Below, in pieces: positions 18,924 through 28,398 of a stretch of DNA of 64,000 nucleotides. The notes below the pieces were generated by a model. That model had not been told where the DNA came from and did not search any database. It saw only the letters and a program-made list of their open reading frames with translations. Each line of letters begins with the position of its first letter. Within the stretch, counting starts at the first letter, position 1. The stretch lies in NCBI GenBank assembly GCA_947479055.1, contig CANJYE010000002.1, forward strand, positions 35,222 to 99,221, written 5' to 3'. The position numbers and the translations under genes are program-made. Source of the stretch: Erythrobacteraceae bacterium. GTDB taxonomy: Bacteria > Pseudomonadota > Alphaproteobacteria > Sphingomonadales > Sphingomonadaceae.

Positions 18924-19589
18924 ATGGCTGCGCCGCTCATTTCACCCTCGATTCTCTCCGCCGATTTCGCCCGCCTGGGCGAGGAAATCCGCGCCATCGA
19001 CGCCGCCGGGGCGGACTGGATCCATGTCGATGTGATGGATGGCCATTTCGTGCCCAACATTACCATCGGCCCGGCTGTGGTGAAGGCACTGCGACCGCAT
19101 ACGGCCAAGGTCTTCGACGTCCATCTGATGATCGAGCCGGTCGATCCCTATCTCGAGGCCTTTGCCGAGGCGGGCTCGGACATCATCACCGTCCATGCAG
19201 AGGCCGGGCCGCATGTCCACCGCACGGTGCAGGCGATCAGGGCGCTGGGGGTGAAGGCGGGAATCTCGCTCAATCCGGCGACACCGGCCAAGATGCTCGA
19301 CTATTTGCTGGAAGAGATCGACCTCGTGCTGGTGATGAGCGTCAATCCCGGCTTCGGGGGGCAGAGCTTCATTACAAGCCAGCTCAAGAAGATCGAGGCG
19401 ATCCGCAAGGCGATCGACAAGCTGGGCAAGCCCATCCACCTCGAAGTCGATGGTGGGGTCAATGTCGTCACTGCGCGGCAATGCGTCGATGCCGGGGCAG
19501 ATGTGCTGGTTGCCGGTTCTGCTACGTTCCAGGGAGGGCCCGGCTGCTACGCCGCCAATATCGCAGCGCTGAAGGCGAGCGGGGAATGA
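18924..19589 (+). CDS. rpe: Ribulose-phosphate 3-epimerase
   Basis: A 221-residue TIM barrel converting ribulose-5-phosphate to xylulose-5-phosphate in the pentose phosphate pathway. Family signatures are clear: [14 protein letters not shown] at the N-terminus, [16 protein letters not shown] (metal-binding His/Asp), [12 protein letters not shown] and the phosphate-binding EVDGGV near the C-terminus. It overlaps the following heparinase-like gene by ATGA. The 129 bp to the divergent lasso kinase should contain promoters for both directions. Confidence 0.96.
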   Translation: MAAPLISPSILSADFARLGEEIRAIDAAGADWIHVDVMDGHFVPNITIGPAVVKALRPHTAKVFDVHLMIEPVDPYLEAFAEAGSDIITVHAEAGPHVHRTVQAIRALGVKAGISLNPATPAKMLDYLLEEIDLVLVMSVNPGFGGQSFITSQLKKIEAIRKAIDKLGKPIHLEVDGGVNVVTARQCVDAGADVLVAGSATFQGGPGCYAANIAALKASGE

Positions 19590-21484
19590 GTGACGCCGGA
19601 ACGCAGGGGCGGCTGGCGTTGTCGGCCGATCATTCGGCGGGGGGCTTTCCATCCGGGGGCGGAGAGGCTGGCGAGGAACCCATGGCGATACCGCTCGATC
19701 CCGACAGCGGCGAACCTCATGCGCTGGGCAAGGCTGCTGCCCCATCCGGCGAGGTGATCCAGCCCGGTCGCGCGCTGGCGCTGTCCGATTTCAACCCGCC
19801 CGCGATCGGTGCGGGGGAAAAGTTGCTGCGGCTGGCCTACCGGCTCGGCGTGCCGGGTTCGGCGCTTTCGGCGCCGTTCCGCAAACCGGCCCGGCCGCGC
19901 CTGCTGGCGACGGTCGACAGTCCGCTTGAAGGCGACCGGGTGGCGGGCGTGGCGCTGCGGGCCGGGCATTTCCTGGTCCATGGCGTCAAGGTGCCGATTG
20001 CGCAGATGGATATGGCTCCTTCCGCCCGACTGACCCCGCCGTTTGAACGAGTGGTCCACGGCTTTTCCTGGCTGAAGGACCTTGCCGCCAGCGCCCCGCG
20101 CGAACAATGCTCGGCCACGGCGGAGCGGGTGCTGCTGGCCTGGCTGGATGCGAATCACCAGCCCGGCGCCAGGCGCGGCACCGGTGCTGCGTGGAATGTC
20201 GGCCATGCGGCGCACCGCCTGCTCAACTGGTTCGTCCAGGCGCCGCTGCTGCTGTCCGGCCCGGACAAGGCGCTGCGCGCCCGGGTGTTGGCCGCCACGG
20301 CCGAGACTGCGCGCTGGCTTGATCGCAATGTCCATCGCGCCGATGACCGGCTGGCCCAGGTGGCGGGGTGGAGCGCGATCACTGCCGCCGGGTTGCTGCT
20401 GCCCGACGGCAAGCCGCGTCGGCTTTTCGGTGAAGCCGGGCTGATCCGCGCGCTGGGCGAACTGGTGGGCGACGATGGCGGCATCCTGTCACGCAGCCCG
20501 CTTGGCCAGATGGAAGCGATTGCGCTGCTGGTCGAACTGTCGGCCTGCTACCGCGCGACCCGCCGTGATCCGCCGCAGGCGCTGGACGCGATGCTCAGCC
20601 TGCTGGTGCCGCCCTTGCTCGGCCTCACCCATGGCGATGGCGGGCTGGGCAGCTGGCAGGGCGCGGGTGCGATTCCGGCCGAACGGGTGGCCGCGCTGGT
20701 CGAGGCCAGCGGCGTGCGCACAAGGCCACTGCGCGATGTCCGCCAGTGGGGCTACCAACGGGTCTCTGCCGGAAAGAGCGTGCTGATCCTCGACGCGGCC
20801 CCTCCTCCGCTGGCGCGCCATGCCCGTTCGGGCTGCGCATCGACGCTGGCCTTTGAATTCTCCGCCGGACCGCAGCGGCTGATCGTCAATTGCGGCGGCG
20901 CGGCGCTGGCCGGGGGTCAGGTGCCGGTGCGGATCGAGCAGGGCCTGCGTGCCAGTGCCGCCCATTCGACGCTGGTGCTGGACGATGCCAATTCCACAGC
21001 CGTGCTGATCGCCGGCAAGCTGGGCAGCGGTGTCGGCGAAGTCGAGATCGACCGCCGCGCGATGGAGCTTGAGGGCGGCGGCGCCACCCGGATTGAGGCG
21101 AGCCATGATGGCTATGCCGCGCGCTATGGCCTGGTGCATCGTCGCATCCTGATCCTGCGCGACGATGGCAGTGAGCTGCGCGGCGAGGACCTGCTGGTGC
21201 CGGTTGGGCGCAAGGGCAAGCGCGGCAAGGTTGGCTTTGCCATCCGCTTCCATATCGGCCCCGGCATCGAGCTGGGACTGTCTGCCAATGGCAAGGGCGC
21301 GGGGCTGGCGCTGCCCGATGGCAGCTACTGGCAATTCGTCGCCGGAGACGGAGAGGTCTTGATTGAAGAGAGCCTGTGGGTAGATGGCGCGGGCAAGCCC
21401 TATCCGATCCAGCAACTGGTGGTGCAGGGCATGGTTTCGCGCGGCGGGGGAAGTTTCTCCTGGCTGCTCAAGAAGATGGGATGA
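19586..21484 (+). CDS. Heparinase II/III family protein
   Basis: A 632-residue protein with an alpha/alpha-toroid region ([36 protein letters not shown]) followed by a beta-rich C-terminal domain ([28 protein letters not shown]) typical of heparinase II/III-like polysaccharide lyases. ATG 19586 overlaps the rpe stop; an internal ATG at residue 33 is a second option since the first ~60 residues are low-complexity. No classical signal peptide is obvious. In this order it is commonly found between rpe and purH, where it may act on exopolysaccharide; substrate unknown. Confidence 0.82.
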   Translation: MSDAGTQGRLALSADHSAGGFPSGGGEAGEEPMAIPLDPDSGEPHALGKAAAPSGEVIQPGRALALSDFNPPAIGAGEKLLRLAYRLGVPGSALSAPFRKPARPRLLATVDSPLEGDRVAGVALRAGHFLVHGVKVPIAQMDMAPSARLTPPFERVVHGFSWLKDLAASAPREQCSATAERVLLAWLDANHQPGARRGTGAAWNVGHAAHRLLNWFVQAPLLLSGPDKALRARVLAATAETARWLDRNVHRADDRLAQVAGWSAITAAGLLLPDGKPRRLFGEAGLIRALGELVGDDGGILSRSPLGQMEAIALLVELSACYRATRRDPPQALDAMLSLLVPPLLGLTHGDGGLGSWQGAGAIPAERVAALVEASGVRTRPLRDVRQWGYQRVSAGKSVLILDAAPPPLARHARSGCASTLAFEFSAGPQRLIVNCGGAALAGGQVPVRIEQGLRASAAHSTLVLDDANSTAVLIAGKLGSGVGEVEIDRRAMELEGGGATRIEASHDGYAARYGLVHRRILILRDDGSELRGEDLLVPVGRKGKRGKVGFAIRFHIGPGIELGLSANGKGAGLALPDGSYWQFVAGDGEVLIEESLWVDGAGKPYPIQQLVVQGMVSRGGGSFSWLLKKMG

Positions 21485-21490
21485 ATTGAC

Positions 21491-23080
21491 GTGAGCGATG
21501 TGACGATTCGCCGGGCACTGCTTTCGGTGTCCGACAAGGCTGGCCTGGCTGACCTTGGCAAGGCGCTGGCCGGGTTGGGGGTGGAACTGGTCTCCACCGG
21601 CGGCACCGCGAAGGCGCTGCGCGAGGCGGGCCTGGTGGTCAGGGACGTGTCCGACCTCACCGGCTTTCCCGAGATGATGGATGGCCGGGTGAAGACGCTG
21701 CACCCGATGGTCCATGGCGGGCTGCTGGCCGTGCGCGACAATCCGGAACACGCCGCCGCGATGGCCGAACACGCAATCGGCGCGATCGATCTGGTGGTGG
21801 TCAATCTCTATCCCTTCCAGCAGACCGTCGCCAAGGGTGCGGAACGTGACGAGGTGATCGAGAATATCGACATTGGCGGGCCTTCGATGGTCCGTTCGGC
21901 CGCCAAGAACCACGCCTTTGTCACCATCGTCACCGATCCGGCCGATTATCCGACCCTGCTTGAACAGCTGGGCGGGAACTGCGGTGCGACCAGCCTGGAT
22001 TTCCGCAAGGCGATGGCGGCCAAGGCCTTCGCCGCGACTGCCGCCTATGACGCGGCGATCAGCCAGTGGTTCGCCCGGGTCGATCAGGGCGAGAAATTCC
22101 CGGCCCGCCGCGCGATGGCCAGTCGGCTGGTCACCACCCTGCGATATGGCGAAAACCCGCACCAGTCGGCGGCGCTCTATGTGCCGGAAAGCAACCTCGT
22201 CACCGGCCTGCCGCAGGCGCAGCAGGTGCAGGGCAAGGAGCTGTCCTACAACAATTACAACGATGCCAATGCCGCGCTGGAACTGGTGGCGGAATTCGCC
22301 GGAGGCGCGCCTGCGGTGGTGATCGTCAAGCATGCCAACCCCTGTGGCGTCGCCCAGCGCGCCACTTTGCTCGATGCGTGGAACGAGGCGCTGGCTTGCG
22401 ATTCGATCTCCGCTTTCGGCGGGATCGTGGCGACCAACATCCCGCTCGACGGGCCGACCGCCGAGGCGATCTGCCAGATTTTCACCGAAGTGGTGGTGGC
22501 CCCCGGCGCGGACGAGGCCGCCCGCGCGGCCTTCGCCAAAAAGAAAAACCTGCGCCTGCTCATCACCGATGGCCTGCCCGATCCGCGCCGCCCCGGCGTA
22601 ACCCAGGTGGTGATTGCCGGCGGATTGCTGGTGCAGGATCGCGACAACGGCCATGTCACGCCAGACATGCTGAAAGTGGTGACGAAGCGCGCACCGACCG
22701 AGCAGGAACTGAAGGACTGCCTGTTCGCCTGGACCGTGGCCCGCCATGTGAAGTCCAACGCCATCGTCTATGCGAAGGATGGTGCCACCGCCGGGATCGG
22801 CGCGGGCCAGATGAACCGGCGCGATTCGTCCCGGATCGCCGCTGCCAAGGCGCTTGAAGCCGCCGAGACCCATGGCTGGGCCAGCGCCCGCACTGTGGGC
22901 AGCGCGGTCGCCTCCGACGCCTTCTTCCCCTTCGCCGACGGGTTGCTGGCCGCAGCCGAGGCAGGCGCGACGGCAGTGATCCAGCCGGGCGGCTCGATCC
23001 GCGACGAGGAAGTGATCAAGGCGGCAGACGATGCCGGGCTGGCGATGGTCTTCACCGGGATGCGCCACTTCCGGCATTGA
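21491..23080 (+). CDS. purH: Bifunctional AICAR transformylase/IMP cyclohydrolase
   Basis: A 529-residue PurH catalysing the last two steps of IMP synthesis. The N-terminal MGS-like cyclohydrolase domain begins [17 protein letters not shown] and contains [15 protein letters not shown]; the transformylase domain has [23 protein letters not shown] and the C-terminal [11 protein letters not shown]. Start is GTG 21491. Length is standard (~525-530). Purine synthesis, cytoplasmic. A long antisense open frame across this gene is an artefact of GC-rich coding sequence. Confidence 0.97.
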   Translation: MSDVTIRRALLSVSDKAGLADLGKALAGLGVELVSTGGTAKALREAGLVVRDVSDLTGFPEMMDGRVKTLHPMVHGGLLAVRDNPEHAAAMAEHAIGAIDLVVVNLYPFQQTVAKGAERDEVIENIDIGGPSMVRSAAKNHAFVTIVTDPADYPTLLEQLGGNCGATSLDFRKAMAAKAFAATAAYDAAISQWFARVDQGEKFPARRAMASRLVTTLRYGENPHQSAALYVPESNLVTGLPQAQQVQGKELSYNNYNDANAALELVAEFAGGAPAVVIVKHANPCGVAQRATLLDAWNEALACDSISAFGGIVATNIPLDGPTAEAICQIFTEVVVAPGADEAARAAFAKKKNLRLLITDGLPDPRRPGVTQVVIAGGLLVQDRDNGHVTPDMLKVVTKRAPTEQELKDCLFAWTVARHVKSNAIVYAKDGATAGIGAGQMNRRDSSRIAAAKALEAAETHGWASARTVGSAVASDAFFPFADGLLAAAEAGATAVIQPGGSIRDEEVIKAADDAGLAMVFTGMRHFRH

Positions 23081-23097
23081 GAGTCAGGGGCTAAGAT

Positions 23098-23688
23098 TTG
23101 CTACTTGCATGGGCACTCTTTCCGACGGCGTACTTTGCGTTGGCGGGTTTGGTGTTTTGCGGCATCGTCATTGTCCAACGTCGTCGTAGTCGCGATGAAG
23201 GTCGGGAGCCTCGGGGGGGCGGCGGATTGGCTCTCGGGGGATGCGCGATGATGCCTTTTGCATTATTGGTATTCCTGCTGTTTGGGCTACCATATTTGCA
23301 CAGCATCAGGCCATCCAGTGACGATTTTGAGGAGGGCTTTGGTCGGGCTCCAACCAAAGCCATTCGTAATTTGAATGGGTTGAGGAGTGGCGGGCTAGAT
23401 TCGCTCCAGATAATGTTGGCCTTCCATTCCACCCCGGCCGCTGCGGCTGAGGTTGATAGGCTTCTCGCCGCTGCGCTCGCGCACGAGCCAACTGATTTTG
23501 TCGGAAGTCTGACATTTTCTGACGACACGCCGCATTGGTGGCACGGTGGACCGCCATGGTCCCAAACTCATGGCTGCAAGGATCAACGCGCATCGGAATT
23601 TGAAGGTTGGGACAATTGGCAGACTGTCGCTGTCATCGATTGTTTGTCCGACCAGCGCATTTATGTCGTGTTCTATGATGCTGACTGA
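23098..23688 (+). CDS. Hypothetical membrane protein
   Basis: A 196-residue protein with two N-terminal hydrophobic segments (residues 1-25 and about 45-67) and a soluble C-terminal part containing two late cysteines (Cys160 region and CLSD). It starts at TTG 23098, with AGGGG at 23086-23090 as ribosome site. No family was recognised. Base composition is clearly lower in GC than purH and it sits alone behind it, which suggests acquisition by transfer. Its exact start is uncertain. Confidence 0.55.
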   Translation: MLLAWALFPTAYFALAGLVFCGIVIVQRRRSRDEGREPRGGGGLALGGCAMMPFALLVFLLFGLPYLHSIRPSSDDFEEGFGRAPTKAIRNLNGLRSGGLDSLQIMLAFHSTPAAAAEVDRLLAAALAHEPTDFVGSLTFSDDTPHWWHGGPPWSQTHGCKDQRASEFEGWDNWQTVAVIDCLSDQRIYVVFYDAD

Positions 23689-23826
23689 CCTTTCCCGCCC
23701 CAGCATTTCATCGCCAAATTGCTGCAACCTGCCGCACCCCAGGCAGGATGAACGCACTCGTTCACCAAATCGAAAGCATGAAAACGCAGGGTTTTCCTAG
23801 CGACAGGCAACGAGTGACGTGACGCC

Positions 23827-23940
23827 ATGGGATTTTTCAAACCCGATTTCTTCCGCCCTTTCAGCGTCGGCTTTCTCGTCGGCAGCCTGATCGTGGTGAT
23901 GCAGTTCATGACGGGCATGACCGGCCTTTCGGCGGTCTGA
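23827..23940 (+). CDS. Small membrane protein translationally coupled to msrA
   Basis: A 37-residue ORF, MGFFKPDFFRPFSVGFLVGS onward, with one hydrophobic helix (about residues 13-31) ending in GLSAV. Its TGA stop overlaps the msrA ATG (TGATG, 23938-23942), so ribosomes would pass directly to msrA. Codon use is GC-rich and natural. Single-helix products of this kind are usually missed by gene finders. Function unknown; the coupling suggests a partner or regulator of MsrA. Confidence 0.6.
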   Translation: MGFFKPDFFRPFSVGFLVGSLIVVMQFMTGMTGLSAV

Positions 23941-24614
23941 TGCGGTCCGGCGCGGCCCTTCTCGGGCTCGCCCTGCTCTGCGCCGCCTGCCAGCAACCGG
24001 CGGTGGCTTCCGAACAGGCGGTGCTTGCCCCTGCGGCCCAAGTTGCCGCCAAGGAACCTGAGGGGCTGAAACTCGCCATCTTTGCTGGAGGCTGCTTCTG
24101 GGGCGTCGAGGGCGTGTTCAGCCACGTCAAGGGCGTCACAAGTGCGGTATCGGGCTATCACGGCGGCGCTGCGCGCGATGCCAGCTACGATGCTGTCTCC
24201 ACCGGCACCACCGGTCATGCCGAAGCGGTGCGGGTGACTTATGATCCGGCGGTGGTCCGCTATGACCAGCTGCCGCGCATCTTCTTTTCGGTAGTGGCGG
24301 ACCCTGCGCTGAAGAACCGGCAGGGACCCGACAGCGGCACCCAGTACCGCGCCGCGCTGGTCCCGCTGGGAGACGAGCAGCGCAAGGTTGCCGCTGCCTA
24401 TCTCGCGCAGCTGGGCAAGTCGGGCCTGTGGGACCGGCCGATCGCCACGCGGATCGAGGCCTACCGCAAATTCTATCCGGCCGAGGCCTATCATCAGGAC
24501 TTCATGGCCGCCCATCCCGATCAAGGCTATATCCGCGCTTGGGACCAGCCGAAAGTGGCGGGCCTCAGGGCGCTTTTCCCGAACCAGTATCGCGCCACTT
24601 TCCAGCCGGGCTGA
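23940..24614 (+). CDS. msrA: Peptide-methionine (S)-S-oxide reductase, lipoprotein form
   Basis: A 224-residue MsrA that reduces methionine-S-sulfoxide in proteins. The catalytic motif GGCFWGVEGVF places the nucleophile at Cys52, followed by GYHGG and the family's GTTGHAEAV. The N-terminus is a lipoprotein signal (LLCAAC, lipid Cys at 17), so the enzyme should be membrane-anchored in the periplasm. It is coupled to a 37-residue small membrane ORF. A lipidated or Tat-exported MsrB is encoded at 32152, so both stereoisomers are likely repaired outside the cytoplasm. Confidence 0.93.
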   Translation: MRSGAALLGLALLCAACQQPAVASEQAVLAPAAQVAAKEPEGLKLAIFAGGCFWGVEGVFSHVKGVTSAVSGYHGGAARDASYDAVSTGTTGHAEAVRVTYDPAVVRYDQLPRIFFSVVADPALKNRQGPDSGTQYRAALVPLGDEQRKVAAAYLAQLGKSGLWDRPIATRIEAYRKFYPAEAYHQDFMAAHPDQGYIRAWDQPKVAGLRALFPNQYRATFQPG

Positions 24615-24634
24615 TTGCCGCCTATAATGCGGGC
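24600..24634 (+). promoter_or_regulatory. Candidate promoter for the Zur-type regulator, possibly leaderless
   Basis: A perfect -10 hexamer TATAAT lies at 24623-24628, with TTTCCA about 18 bp upstream (24599-24604) as a weak -35. The expected transcription start then falls at or next to the A of ATG 24635, so the mRNA would be leaderless. The start codon has no good Shine-Dalgarno sequence, which agrees with this. Confidence 0.35.
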
Positions 24635-25096
24635 ATGGGAGCGCATCGTCACAGCGAACATTCCGGCGCAAGGCTGGTGGCCGCCGCCCGCGACGCGCTG
24701 GTGGCGGCGGGCGAGCAGTGGACCGACATGCGGGCCGATGTCTTCGCCGAACTGGCCGAGCGCGGCCGCCCGGCTTCCGCCTATGACATTGCCGAGCATC
24801 TTTCCGCCGCGCGCGGAAAAAGGGTGGCTGCCAACAGCGTCTATCGTATCCTCGACCTGTTCGTGCGCACGAACCTGGCCAACCGGATCGAAAGCGCCAA
24901 CGCCTATCTCGCCAACAGCCATCCCGGTTGCCGCCACGATTGCATTTTCCTGATTTGCGACACTTGCGGACACGCCATCCACATCGATGATGACCGGCTG
25001 ACGGGCGCGCTGCGTGACGCGGGCCGGATGGCGGGTTTCGCCGATGTGCGCCCGGTGGTGGAATTGCGCGGACGTTGCGATGAATGCGCGGTATAG
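24635..25096 (+). CDS. Fur-family transcriptional regulator, Zur-like
   Basis: A 153-residue Fur-superfamily repressor. The winged helix (SAYDIAEHLSAARGKRVAANSVYRILDLF) is followed by a dimer domain with HDCIFLICDTCGHAIHID and two structural zinc pairs, Cys108/Cys111 and Cys148/Cys151. The extra Cys99 and Cys103 resemble Zur more than Fur. The open frame extends into msrA; ATG 24635 gives a normal family length. It is likely to sense zinc and repress uptake genes, though none are adjacent. Confidence 0.82.
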   Translation: MGAHRHSEHSGARLVAAARDALVAAGEQWTDMRADVFAELAERGRPASAYDIAEHLSAARGKRVAANSVYRILDLFVRTNLANRIESANAYLANSHPGCRHDCIFLICDTCGHAIHIDDDRLTGALRDAGRMAGFADVRPVVELRGRCDECAV

Positions 25097-25138
25097 GGTG
25101 GATCGACTTGCCCGCGATTGGAGTGTAAGCGCCCGCGC

Positions 25139-27076
25139 ATGAACGCCAATCCGGCCACCCCCCTGCTCGATACCGTCCATTCCCCGGCAGATCTCAAGCA
25201 GCTTGCCCCCGCGCAACTGCCCCAGCTGGCGCAGGAGCTGCGCAACGAGATGATTTCCGCCGTCGGGCAGACCGGCGGGCACCTAGGGTCCGGCCTGGGC
25301 GTGGTGGAGCTGACGGTCGCTCTGCATTATGTCTTCGCCACCCCGCGTGACCGGCTGATCTGGGATGTCGGCCATCAGGCCTATCCGCACAAGATCCTCA
25401 CCGGTCGCCGCGACCGTATCCGCACCCTGCGCCAGCCGGGCGGGCTGTCAGGCTTCACCAAACGCAGCGAAAGCGAATACGACCCGTTCGGCGCGGCCCA
25501 TTCCAGCACCTCGATTTCCGCCGCACTGGGCTTTGCCGTGGCCAACAAGCTGGCCGACAAGCCGGGCAAGGCCATCGCAGTGATCGGCGATGGGGCGATG
25601 AGCGCGGGCATGGCCTATGAAGCGATGAACAACGCCGAACAGGCAGGCAACCGGCTGGTGGTGATCCTCAACGACAACGACATGTCGATCGCCCCGCCGG
25701 TCGGCAGCCTCTCGGCCTATCTCGCCAAGCTGGTGTCGAGCCGCGAATTCCTCGGCCTGAGGGGCCTCGCCCGGCGGATCGCCCGCAAGCTGCCCGGGCC
25801 ACTCCACCGCGCCGCGCACAAGACCGACGAATTCGCCCGTGGCATGGCGATGGGCGGGACGCTGTTCGAGGAACTGGGCTTCTACTATGTCGGCCCGGTC
25901 GATGGGCATAATCTCGATCAGCTGATCCCGGTGCTGGAAAATGTCCGCGATGCACCGGAAGGGCCGATTCTGGTTCATGTCGTGACGCAGAAGGGCAAGG
26001 GCTATGCCCCGGCCGAAGCGGCGGACGACAAGTACCACGGCGTCCAGAAATTCGACGTCATCACTGGCGAACAGAAGAAGAGCAGCGGCGGCCCGCCCAG
26101 CTATACCGGTGTCTTCGCCGACGCGCTGATCGCGGAGGCCACGCGCGACAGCACCATCTGCGCCATCACCGCCGCCATGCCTTCGGGCACCGGGCTGGAC
26201 CGGTTCGAGGCGGCTTTCCCCGAGCGGGCCTTCGATGTCGGCATCGCTGAACAGCATGCCGTGACATTTGCCGCCGGCCTTGCCGCGCAAGGGATGCGAC
26301 CGTTCTGCGCGATCTATTCCACCTTCCTGCAACGTGCCTTCGATCAGGTGGTGCATGATGTGGCGATCCAGAACCTGCCGGTCCGCTTCGCGATCGATCG
26401 GGCCGGGCTGGTCGGTGCCGATGGCGCGACCCATGCCGGCAGTTTCGATATCACTTATCTGGCAACCCTGCCCAATCTGGTGGTGATGGCCGCCGCCGAC
26501 GAGGCCGAACTGGTCCATATGGTCCACACGGCCGCACTGCATGACAGCGGCCCGATCGCCTTTCGCTATCCGCGCGGCAACGGCGTGGGTGTGCCCCTGC
26601 CGCAAGTGCCGGAGCGGCTGGCAATCGGCAAGGGCCGGATCGTGCGCGGCCAGGAGAATATGGGGGGCGCCAAAGTTGCCCTGCTCTCGCTCGGCACCCG
26701 GCTGGCCGAGGCCCTGAAAGCCGCCGACCAGCTGGAGGCCAGAGGGCTTTCCACCACCGTGGCCGACCTGCGCTTCGTCAAGCCGCTCGACAGCGAATTG
26801 ATCCGAAGGTTGATGGCCAGCCACGAGGTGGTGGTCACGATCGAGGAAGGCGCAATCGGCGGCCTTGGCGCGCATGTCCTGACCATGGCCAGCGATGAAG
26901 GGCTGCTCGATGCCGGCCTCAAGATCCGCACCATGCGCTTGCCGGACATCTTCCAGGATCAGGACAATCCCGATGCGCAATATGACATTGCCGGGCTTAA
27001 TGCCCCGCAGATTGTCGAGACCGTGCTGAAGGCTCTGCGCTGGAACGACACCGGGCTGGGAGAGGCGCGGGCGTGA
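25139..27076 (+). CDS. dxs: 1-deoxy-D-xylulose-5-phosphate synthase
   Basis: A 645-residue thiamine-diphosphate enzyme that condenses pyruvate and glyceraldehyde-3-phosphate, the first step of the MEP isoprenoid pathway. Visible motifs are [33 protein letters not shown], the ThDP site [17 protein letters not shown], and the transketolase segment [19 protein letters not shown] 25139 is chosen over an upstream in-frame codon at 25118. It abuts the convergent minus-strand gene with no spacer (stops at 27074-27079). Confidence 0.97.
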   Translation: MNANPATPLLDTVHSPADLKQLAPAQLPQLAQELRNEMISAVGQTGGHLGSGLGVVELTVALHYVFATPRDRLIWDVGHQAYPHKILTGRRDRIRTLRQPGGLSGFTKRSESEYDPFGAAHSSTSISAALGFAVANKLADKPGKAIAVIGDGAMSAGMAYEAMNNAEQAGNRLVVILNDNDMSIAPPVGSLSAYLAKLVSSREFLGLRGLARRIARKLPGPLHRAAHKTDEFARGMAMGGTLFEELGFYYVGPVDGHNLDQLIPVLENVRDAPEGPILVHVVTQKGKGYAPAEAADDKYHGVQKFDVITGEQKKSSGGPPSYTGVFADALIAEATRDSTICAITAAMPSGTGLDRFEAAFPERAFDVGIAEQHAVTFAAGLAAQGMRPFCAIYSTFLQRAFDQVVHDVAIQNLPVRFAIDRAGLVGADGATHAGSFDITYLATLPNLVVMAAADEAELVHMVHTAALHDSGPIAFRYPRGNGVGVPLPQVPERLAIGKGRIVRGQENMGGAKVALLSLGTRLAEALKAADQLEARGLSTTVADLRFVKPLDSELIRRLMASHEVVVTIEEGAIGGLGAHVLTMASDEGLLDAGLKIRTMRLPDIFQDQDNPDAQYDIAGLNAPQIVETVLKALRWNDTGLGEARA

Positions 27077-27706
27077 TCAACGCCGGTAGGTGGGCAGTTC
27101 CCATCCCCGTGCGATGGCGCCGCCGCGCAGGAACAGCCCGGCCCGTGTGGCGATGAGCGCTGCCAGATAGGCGGGCACCGCGCCCAGCGTCAGCAACACC
27201 ATCAGCCCGGACGAAAGCGCGGCTGCAGTTACGTAAAGTTCCGATCGCATCAGGATCGATGGCTCTCCCGCCAGCATGTCGCGGATCACGCCGCCGAGGC
27301 GGGCAGTGAACACCCCCATGCTGAACGCGGGCAGCGGCGCGATGCCAGACGCCATGCCCTTGGCCGCGCCATAGGTTGCGAAGGCGGCAAGGCCGATGGC
27401 ATCGAACCACAACAGCGCCTTGCCGGTCCAGAAGTGGACCGGGGTCAGCCACACCAGCAACGCTGCCAGGAAGCAAATCAGCAGCGTCCAGTTCTCGGTC
27501 GTCCAGAACACCGGCGCATCCAGCAGGATGTCGCGCACAGTGCCGCCGCCCACGCCGGTTGCCACCGCAAAAAAGATAAAGGTGACAAGGTCGCGGCGCT
27601 TTTCGGCGGCCAGCAGCCCGCCCGATGCCGCGAACACCGCGATACCGGCATAATTGAGCACTTCGAGCAGCGGCGTGATCGCGGCGGGAAGCATGGCTGG
27701 CGCCAT
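27077..27706 (-). CDS. TRIC channel / UPF0126 family membrane protein
   Basis: A 209-residue protein with seven hydrophobic segments in the two-repeat UPF0126 arrangement, each repeat carrying a conserved glycine-arginine motif: TGVGGGTVRDILL and TARLGGVIRDMLAG. Bacterial members are homologues of trimeric intracellular cation channels. ATG 27706 shares one base with the upstream NnrU stop (TGATG), so the pair is coupled. Confidence 0.88.
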   Translation of the reverse strand: MAPAMLPAAITPLLEVLNYAGIAVFAASGGLLAAEKRRDLVTFIFFAVATGVGGGTVRDILLDAPVFWTTENWTLLICFLAALLVWLTPVHFWTGKALLWFDAIGLAAFATYGAAKGMASGIAPLPAFSMGVFTARLGGVIRDMLAGEPSILMRSELYVTAAALSSGLMVLLTLGAVPAYLAALIATRAGLFLRGGAIARGWELPTYRR

Positions 27707-28383
27707 CACCCGATCCAGCGCCAGACCCCTGCCGGAATGCCCGCCAGCCAGAGATGCGCCCAGGTGACGGCCAGCCAGACGAGGATCGCCGCCAGCCAGG
27801 TCGCCATGCCTGCGCCGGGCAGGTGCTGGAAACGCGGCCAGTAATGGGTCTTTTCTTCCCAGTCCCGCCAGACCGCGCCCAGCAGGGCTTCCTTCTTGCG
27901 GTCCTGCAGATGCGCGCCCAGCAAGGCCAGGATCAGTATCGCGCTGCCCAGGATCAGCGTGCGTGTACTCCAGAACTGGAGGATATGGGCCAGCGCCCAC
28001 AGCGCAATGCCCCACATCATCGGGTGGCGGGTGACGCGAAACACGCCGCGCGCGGATTTCGGGATGGTCACCTGCCCGGTCGGATCGGGCAGTGCCGGGT
28101 TGCCCTTGAACGAGCCCAGCAGCAAAACCAGTGCCACGATCGTCAGGAGGCTGGCGTCGATCCAGCCACCGGTCGAGCCGCGCCCCGGCCCGTCGATCGG
28201 CGCGGCGCGGAAGGCGATGATCATCCAGGCAAAAGCGGCCAGGCTGACCAGCGAATAGACGCCGAGGAAGCCCTTTTCGCCCAGCGCCCGCACCAGCGGC
28301 GCGCGCAGCGGATGGGACAGGGCGAAATGGCTGCCGACAAAGGCGATGCTCGCCGCCAGCAACGATGTCAGGGCATGGTCCAT
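27706..28383 (-). CDS. NnrU family membrane protein
   Basis: A 225-residue protein with about six hydrophobic helices. NnrU features are visible: SHFALSHPLRAPLVRALGEKGF near the N-terminus and the VTRHPMMWGIALWALAHIL segment, which resembles isoprenylcysteine methyltransferase-type folds. NnrU was first linked to denitrification, but homologues are widespread, some acting in carotenoid isomerisation. No nitrogen-oxide genes are nearby. Upstream of and coupled to the TRIC-like gene. Confidence 0.85.
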   Translation of the reverse strand: MDHALTSLLAASIAFVGSHFALSHPLRAPLVRALGEKGFLGVYSLVSLAAFAWMIIAFRAAPIDGPGRGSTGGWIDASLLTIVALVLLLGSFKGNPALPDPTGQVTIPKSARGVFRVTRHPMMWGIALWALAHILQFWSTRTLILGSAILILALLGAHLQDRKKEALLGAVWRDWEEKTHYWPRFQHLPGAGMATWLAAILVWLAVTWAHLWLAGIPAGVWRWIG

Positions 28384-28398
28384 GGCGGTGCCTCTCCT

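Noticed and set aside
18773..19585. 271-residue upstream extension of the heparinase-like frame
   Set aside because: It runs through rpe in another frame; the ATGA overlap start at 19586 explains the gene.
20489..23077. 862-residue minus-strand open frame across purH and the heparinase gene
   Set aside because: Opposite frame of two well-recognised genes; no family motifs.
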